64,000 nucleotides of DNA from Athripsodes cinereus (Eukaryota; Arthropoda; Insecta; Trichoptera; Leptoceridae), in the NCBI GenBank assembly GCA_947579605.1, contig OX388312.1:7068001-7132000 (forward strand), written 5' to 3'. Position numbers and translations under genes: made by a program. This document shows positions 57,421 to 64,000 of the stretch, piece by piece. Positions within the stretch are counted from its first letter, which is position 1. Each line of letters begins with the position of its first letter. A model generated the notes under the pieces. That model saw only the letters and a program-made list of their open reading frames with translations. It was not told the origin of the DNA and made no database searches.

Positions 57421-57604
57421 ATGGTTCAGCGGTTGAAGTTCCGAAGGCGGTTGTCATACAACTCCAAATCCAATAGGAGACGTGTTGTACGTACTCCTGG
57501 TAGTAAATTAGTTTACCAGTACCTCAAGAAACCCAAGAGGGTGCCCAAGTGTAGACAATGTAAGGAGAAACTTAGAGGCATTACCCCACCCAGACCCATG
57601 GAGA
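57421..57604 (+). CDS. Ribosomal protein eL34 (RpL34), N-terminal part only
   Basis: The only cellular gene sequence in the window. From ATG 57421 the frame encodes ~61 residues matching the conserved N-terminus of the 60S protein eL34, including Arg-Arg-Arg-Leu-Ser-Tyr-Asn, Val-Arg-Thr-Pro-Gly, Val-Tyr-Gln-Tyr-Leu, Cys-x-x-Cys (zinc-type) and Leu-Arg-Gly-Ile-Thr. Homology stops after Pro-Met-Glu; normal eL34 is about 115-130 residues. Beyond it the frame runs into unrelated codons to a TAA at 57646. A GT at 57605-57606 sits exactly at the end of homology, so a splice donor is possible, and a pyrimidine-rich TOP-like run (57382-57393) precedes the ATG. I saw no second exon downstream to 64 kb. 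It is either an intron-containing gene continuing outside the window, or a retrocopy truncated at its 3' side, which is unusual. Confidence 0.85.
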
Positions 57605-57648
57605 GTTCACATACATTCATTATACAGTCCACAATTCATCAATTATAA

Positions 57649-59084
57649 TACGTTGTTCAAGATTTATTTAATATAGAAATCTCCACACACACATTGTGTA
57701 TCATTTTTAAAAGCTGACCTGCATACAAATTCTAAGGACGATCACAGAAGATTATCCATTTGGTTAAAAAAATTACTTATGAACCAATACAATACCAATA
57801 CATATATATATTTTTTTTATTATATCTTTTCTTTTATGTACTTAGCTATGTACATCAATATTAATGTATCTTGTATCTCTCTCACATTTGGTTGGTTGGT
57901 AGAAATTGCCTAAAGGCAATAAACCCGCCATTTGTGCTACTTTATTTATACAACAATAAAGATTGTTTTATTTTATTTTACAAGGAAAATATTTCAAAAT
58001 ATTTTATGCAAAAGTATCCACTATATTCCCTTGTGTATCATCAAGATTCGTCGTAGAGATACAAACCAGATCATCTCATATTTCAACATGATGCTCGGGT
58101 AGGTAGTTGGATTATGATTACAGCTTATAGAGTAGACGTATTTACATTATGGTATTGTGATTGAAGCGAAGGGTGACAATGTGCAGATGATAATCCATCA
58201 TTATTGAATGGATTCATACAACGATATAATATTATGTAGTAATCATATCCTAAAGAGCAACCAATAGTGATGGGAAATAATGCGAATGCACTATTCTTCC
58301 GATTATGATCGGTTCGGTTATAAAAAATATAAATTGAATGTCAAGCATTTCACATTTACGCTCATGATTTGTTTACTTATTCATTCTTTTTACACATCTT
58401 CATTATATAAAAAATGTCAACAATACAACATTTAAAATACTATGATGATTATAATTTAAATTTGAGTCATATGGTATTTTTGACAAATATTTTAAGTAAG
58501 TATGTTTAGAGTAGGATTTTTGTCAAAGTAGATTACGCAACGGATTTATATGGTAGAATGCATAACAATATAAGTATATACATAAGCACAAAACAAAAGA
58601 AAGTACGTGTTTCAAAATTTGCGCGATTTATAGTAGGTATTTCGAAGAGCACCCGGCAGACAATTATTTTTGTAATTACCCCAAATTCAACAGCACATAT
58701 ACCTACAATATTTGAAAAAAAAACGAATGTCATAGGTTGACCAAGTAAATAAAACTAAACGGGTGTACAATACTTTTCTTAAATCAGGGTACGACTGTAC
58801 TATGCTATTGCACGAGAGTAAAATATGAGGATATAAATAATGATACATTGTGTGAATGATGCGTTAAATTTTGATGTCACCACCACCTTATCACTCCTTG
58901 TCAAACCAATAAGGGGTTGCTTTATCAATCTTCACTATTATCATAACCATAACTATGAATCCTATTTGCTTTAGCAAATAAAAAAAAAAGCAAACTAGTA
59001 GTGTAGTGAAAAATACACAAAACTTGTATTTCTATACGCAGCTCAACATGCAGTAATTTGATGTAAAATTTATTTTCATTCGTA
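57649..59084. other. AT-rich DNA, nothing recognised
   Basis: No second eL34 exon, other gene or TE seen. Confidence 0.5.
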
Positions 59085-59305
59085 GCATCACAGCATCTCA
59101 GATCGACTGCATAAAATACATTAAAAAGTCGCCCTCTACATGGTGATAAAAGTTACTATATTCAGGATGGACAATAAACCTCATCGCTGAAATGAGGATA
59201 ATGAATGTCTTATACGTGGTTTTTGACAAAAACCTGTATTTTACGGAACACTCGAAAACATGCACAAAAGAGTGGGAGATCTATTATTTGCTGGGACTCC
59301 TTCTA
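59085..59305 (-). repeat. RepA, diverged copy
   Basis: Minus-strand copy with 'caggatggac', 'cctcatcgctgaaatgagga', 'acggaacactcgaaaac' and 'agagtgggagatct' in order. Confidence 0.8.
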
Positions 59306-59331
59306 TAAAATTTCCTGTAGCAAATGTATAG

Positions 59332-59620
59332 AATATTTACTATTTTTTTTATTGTTTCACCGGATTTAGGTGCAGATGACAAAACCAATCAGAAACCTCG
59401 ATTAGAGAACCATGTCTTCACAATGCAACATTGTGAAGAATCTAATCGCAAGAAGTGAGAAAGGTGTCCCAACGCTTACAAATTGGCTCTAGGCTGGCGT
59501 TAGTGATCACTTAAGTGATGATGAAGCATTGTGTAGACATGGTTCTCCAATCGAGGTTTCTCATTGGTTTTGTCATCTGCACCCAAATCCGGTTAAACAA
59601 TAAAAAAATTAGTAAATATT
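59332..59620. mobile_element. MITE with ~95-bp inverted repeats
   Basis: Ends are near-perfect inverted repeats starting AATATTTACTA and running through 'ggtgcagatgacaaaacc' and 'gaaacctcgatt' to 'gtgcacaatgc'-like sequence (about six mismatches by eye). The short centre includes 'ttagtgatcacttaagtga'. No ORF. Confidence 0.85.
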
Positions 59621-59639
59621 ATAAACATTTGTTGCTGAC

Positions 59640-59932
59640 TGGTCGAACTAGCAGCCGATAAAGTATTGAACTTAATTGTTCCGGCGCCATTTAGACGGGA
59701 GATCGCGATCCATTTGAGATCTGCAAAATGAGATCCCAAAAAGATGGTTGCTTCTAAGGTTTGCATAAAGCGTCTCTAGATTGGTGGACCTTACATCTTG
59801 ACAGTGAGAATGGTGGAATTGGTGAACGCTGTCCATGGCCACCGAAAGTGATCACTTAAGCCAACCTAGATTAGATTCTACACAATGTTGCATTGTGTAG
59901 ACATGGTTCTTCAATCGAGGTTTCTGATTGAT
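59640..59932 (-). repeat. Second, partial copy of the same MITE family
   Basis: Holds one family arm (59875-59932) and a longer interior ('ggcttaagtgatcacttt', 'gcaaccat' in sense orientation) that the 59.3 kb copy lacks but the 24.2 kb copy shares. The 59.3 kb element is therefore probably an internally deleted form. Confidence 0.7.
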
Positions 59933-60064
59933 TTCCTGTAACATTTTAAAAGTTTTAACAGAAATTTTATAGATATGAATTATTTTCGGCATGTTGAATT
60001 TTTAATCCCGATTAATAATAAAATAACGTCTGTCAAAAACACATAAATATACTATAACTACATA

Positions 60065-60210
60065 CTACTAAAAATATCCCACAAGTGAGGTGGCCAGCAA
60101 ACCAGCCGCATGTTATGGAAATGAAAGCTGTCCTCATCAAGTCAACAAAAAATAAAGACATTCGGGATATGTGGCAAACCGCATCGCTGAATTTAAGATG
60201 TGAATTTTTT
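60065..60210 (-). repeat. RepA, partial copy
   Basis: Minus-strand 'cccacaagtgaggtggccag', 'gacattcgggatatgtggca' and 'catcgctgaatttaagatgt' blocks. Confidence 0.75.
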
Positions 60211-61872
60211 TTTTGTAATTGTAATAAATACAAGAAAAATATAATAATTTGTATGTAGGAGCTCGTGCAAACTAATATTGTTAGATTTTTTTGCGATATA
60301 TTTTTGTACTTACTCAATCGATTTGATAGTATAACTGTACTTTATCACGCGATGGATAGATAGATAATGTATATCTCATCTGTGGGTGTCTTTGCATAAC
60401 AATAGATAATAATTTATATTTAATGTCACGTGCAAAGAAAGACATCAGATATATATATATATAAAACTTTAATCTGCAGTTTAATCTCGAACACGTTCGT
60501 ATGAATCAAAGTTCAGTACCATTTCGTAGAATCGTGTTCTTGACTTATTCTTAATCTCACCTCCTTGATTAATAAGAAAGATACAGATTATAATTATAAT
60601 TGAAGAAGTTTTGTTGAATTTTGTTTAATTTAAAATGAAGTTGGTAATATCATGTGGTGTACTTATTATCTAGTATTTAGGTAGGTTTTTCGAAATTCTC
60701 TGTATATATCACGGATCCTGTATATCAGTGAATTTCTGCAAACTTAAAATTACGAGACCTATTCATTACAGAAGACTCTGCGCCCAAAACGTATCATTCT
60801 GTCTAGGTACTTCAACATAATGATTTGGACAAATAAAAAAGTCAGTGGGTAAAATCTACTTTGAAATTTATAATAATAATTTATTTTTTTATTTTTATAA
60901 TTTCACAATACCCATTTTTTGTTAAAAAAATAATAGATACAAAGGCTAGGGCATAAAGGAAAATTATAGATACAAATGAAAACTTAAAATTAGGGCAAAG
61001 AAAAAGATGAAGATAATAGATACGGATTAAAATTTATAACTAGTGATCAATCTCGAAATTTGAATCCATCTCCGATGGTTCAGGAACCAAGTTCCTCACT
61101 GCTTCCGAGACTGGTAAATTGTAGTGTAATATTGTATTTATATGTTGCGCATTTTTTTTAAATAAATCAAAAAAAGTATTTAATGTATGCACAAAATAAA
61201 AGATACACAATATAAATAAATAAAAAAAAAATCAATATTCATGAAACGACCGAGTTATTGAAATTTAATTGACCTTTGCAGTTCTGCTTTTGCACCCTTC
61301 ACAATGAATATCTTCTTAATCTGTGATTTCTGTATGAAAATGATACTGTAATTAAGTTATTACAACTGTTGTCTATATAAAGATAGATAAATAGATAAAA
61401 TGTGTATTTGTATCATACAATGACTGACTTACTATTAAGTATCTACAAATAATTTTAATACAAACAAGAATGTAGGTATATTTATAATGAAGTAGGTATG
61501 TACGTAGGATGTCGCTTCTTAGATTATTCATCAATGTATGAAAGGAGATATAAGCTTAAATAATATTAATATTGTTATTTTCATGAATATTATTGTATGC
61601 AGATTATATGTGGGAGTTCACACTTAAATACGAATATAGGTACTTATTATATTTTGTGATGTGAAATTATTTTGCTAGAATATTTTGTAATACAATATGA
61701 TATGAATATATTTATTAAGGATCTATAATGAGTTACTGATATTGCATAGAAATTCATATTAAGTTTTTTCTAGATTTTTTAATTGATCGATTTTAAGATT
61801 TTTACAGAAAAAGGTAAAACAAAATAACGTATTCTTAAGTCTGTACGTTCACAGAGCGTAAATTCATACTAA
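60211..61872. other. AT-rich DNA, nothing recognised
   Basis: No gene or family seen. Short (AT)n and gatagata tracts only. Confidence 0.5.
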
Positions 61873-62120
61873 TGATATTTTATTTCTTTCATTACAAAAC
61901 ACAGTTAATTTTTCACTTTAATTTATTTGAAACCTCGAGTACTTTCGTCAATATCGATTTCGATCGATTTCGTCAACACCTATATCTATTGCCATTTTCA
62001 AGAGAATTCAAGTTCTCTTGAAAATGTCAATCGATATAAATATTGACGAAAGTACTCGAGGTTTCAAATAAATTGAAGTGAAAAATATCTGTGTTTTGTA
62101 ATAATAGAAATAAAATATCA
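61873..62120. mobile_element. 248-bp near-palindromic MITE
   Basis: The two halves are inverted copies over almost the whole length, from 'tgatattttatttct' to 'gaaataaaatatca'. Inner landmarks are 'attacaaaacacag', 'aaacctcgagtactttcgtc' and a centre 'aagagaattcaagttctctt'. A diverged copy is at 45.8 kb. No TSD was assigned. Confidence 0.85.
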
Positions 62121-62204
62121 ACAAAATAACGCTTTTATAAAAGTGTGTGTGTGTCTAAAAATATATATTTTTTCTAACATCAGATTAAAGATATTTTACC
62201 TCCT

Positions 62205-62325
62205 CAGTTCAACGATGAGGTATGCCGCGAAGCCTGAATGTTAAATTTTTATTTGTTACACGCAGTAAGTTTACTGCCTATCTACTCCATTTGTAGGGAA
62301 TGTGGTGTTGGTAAAATGATGAGGA
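62205..62325 (+). repeat. RepA, diverged partial copy
   Basis: Blocks 'cgatgaggtatgccgcg', 'cctgaatgtta' and 'tgtagggaatgtggtgttggt' follow family order. Confidence 0.6.
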
Positions 62326-64000
62326 TGATGAGCATTTTCAATACAATTTTGTATACAGGTATTATATGGCAACTCTATTTGTGTGATAGTCTTTTTCATT
62401 CCTTTCAACATAAATTTATATCAGGTCGATATAACAATCGAATATTTATTTGTCCTGAAAATTCATTCTGATCCCAGAATGCCACAATTTCAATTTGTAA
62501 ACTATTGTTACAGTACAACCAAAGAGTAATCGGATTTCTTGGAAAATTTACCTAACCAATTCTTATCGACTCTCAAATAGTTTCATTTTAAGAATACAAA
62601 GCGTTCCTAATTTTTCCGTGATCTATTTTATATTCTGGTAACATCGTTCGTATAACGGATTTGATCCTTGCTTTAACATAAGACCCTCAAATTCCTGAGG
62701 GTTGCGGAGTTAGGCCGCGGACGATCATTTGACAGATTGCTTCATTCATGAATACCTAACATTTGATCATCTCATGAATACATGAGCACTTTGCATGATT
62801 ATATACAAAATGTATTGTTGTAGATACATACAAGGAAAAGAACACCAAATTTTGAAATTTATAAGAATTGAAGATTCAAACATTATTCTTCAATGTTTGG
62901 ACTTTTCGAATAAAAATAAAATGTGTTTTTGGAAACATGTTTTTATAGTAGGGTTATTTTCGTATTCAATTTTTTTACATTAATTCAAATAAGATTAAAC
63001 CATCGATTTAAAAAATCATCTCTTTTCATTCTCTTTTTTTGGGGGAGGGAGTGATGAAAGGAGTTGGACTGTAAAATTTTATATTACAATTTTTATAAAC
63101 TTTAAAGTTTTATACAACAATTTTTATAAACTGTAAGTACCTAGTTTGAATTAGAAACTCGTTTAGTTTCTCGTTTATTTAATTTTATTTTGTATTTATT
63201 CATAACATACAAATTAGGAAACTAAGGCAACGACGTCATGAAAAATAAATCACATATTTAATTTCTCTTTAGAATAGGGTTCTTTCTCTGGTAATATGCA
63301 ATTGTATGTATTGTATGTAATACGATGTATGCACAGAAAGATTATCTTCTCATATCATAATAGTCTCGTGTCATCAAAGAGAGGAAAAATATTGTAATAC
63401 ATATTGCATAATTTCATTGTTAAATAATATATGTATTTTTTGACATATGACATACGATTTTTATTATAATAATGTTCTTATACCTTACGCAAGGAAATCA
63501 AATCATTGATATCATTAAATTTGTACAATCTGACATATTGCCTTGTAGTCTGCTCAATTTGATTTGAAACCCTCTTTATTTCCAGTCACATCGGTACTAC
63601 ACACATACACATAATACCTTTAGACTTGTTTAAAAATACATGCGATATCCTTTTATTCATTCTCTTAGTTTATAGTAACATGCCCCCCTAATCTTATTCG
63701 GAAACGAGAGAATCAAGACATTTCACAATCATTTTGTCAAATAATAATAATAATAGGAATGAGTACATATTACTTACTCATGTACATTTTCTCAAATCGA
63801 GAAGTTATTTTTTTCTTTTTCGGGGGTTGAAATAAAGGTATGTGTAATGGGGTGGGTGTTGGTCATGCCCTCTTCTCATTTTATTGTAGAATTTTAACTG
63901 TGAGGGTTTAAATTTAACACTTTTACGTTTTGATAAATTTGATAAGAATACAAAAAAGCTAATTTCGAATTTGAATAATGAGATTCGGTCATTCGAAAAT
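62326..64000. other. AT-rich DNA, nothing recognised
   Basis: No gene or TE seen. Short A/T-rich frames only. Confidence 0.5.

Overview
The window reads as AT-rich, gene-poor nuclear DNA from an insect. The mobile elements point that way: RTE-type non-LTR retrotransposons of the kind abundant in Lepidoptera, Ty3/gypsy elements, a piggyBac relic, and many TA- and TTAA-flanked DNA transposons. The frequent 'aggtacct' and 'tactcgta' words also fit a moth or butterfly, but Hemiptera cannot be excluded. There is no operon structure and no tRNA, rRNA or CRISPR. The only recognisable cellular gene sequence is the first ~61 codons of ribosomal protein eL34 at 57.4 kb.

Layout. At 1.9-6.2 kb lies a minus-strand Ty3/gypsy element. 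Its gag and pol are both open and are joined by a canonical A AAA AAC -1 frameshift site, but no LTRs are visible. From 9.7 to 16.4 kb there is a string of 5'-truncated LINE copies, several framed by target-site duplications (TSDs). At 16.8-19.6 kb is a three-level nest: a LINE copy split by a TTAA-flanked DNA transposon that carries a YqaJ-type nuclease fragment, itself carrying a ~1 kb terminal-inverted-repeat (TIR) element. From 20 to 41 kb is mostly AT-rich sequence with dispersed short repeats, MITEs, LINE ends and one possible Bro-N-like remnant. At 41.6-43.3 kb is a 1.7 kb array of a 7-bp unit. At 44.2-45.4 kb a piggyBac-like relic carries a foldback MITE. At 52.5-55.3 kb is a young LTR element with identical 120-bp LTRs whose single intact ORF encodes Gag, protease and integrase but no reverse transcriptase or RNase H. 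A LINE copy with a 12-bp TSD follows at 55.6-57.2 kb, then the eL34 fragment, and the last 6 kb hold MITEs and short repeats.

Repeat families are named locally. RepA is a ~240-bp dispersed repeat with about 17 full or partial copies. RepB is a tRNA-derived SINE with 3 copies. RepC is a short repeat with 2 copies. RTE-A is the LINE family with copies at 10.0, 11.4, 13.6 and 16.8-19.6 kb. RTE-B is the family at 13.1, 35.6 and 55.6 kb. All boundaries, identities and TSDs were read by eye.
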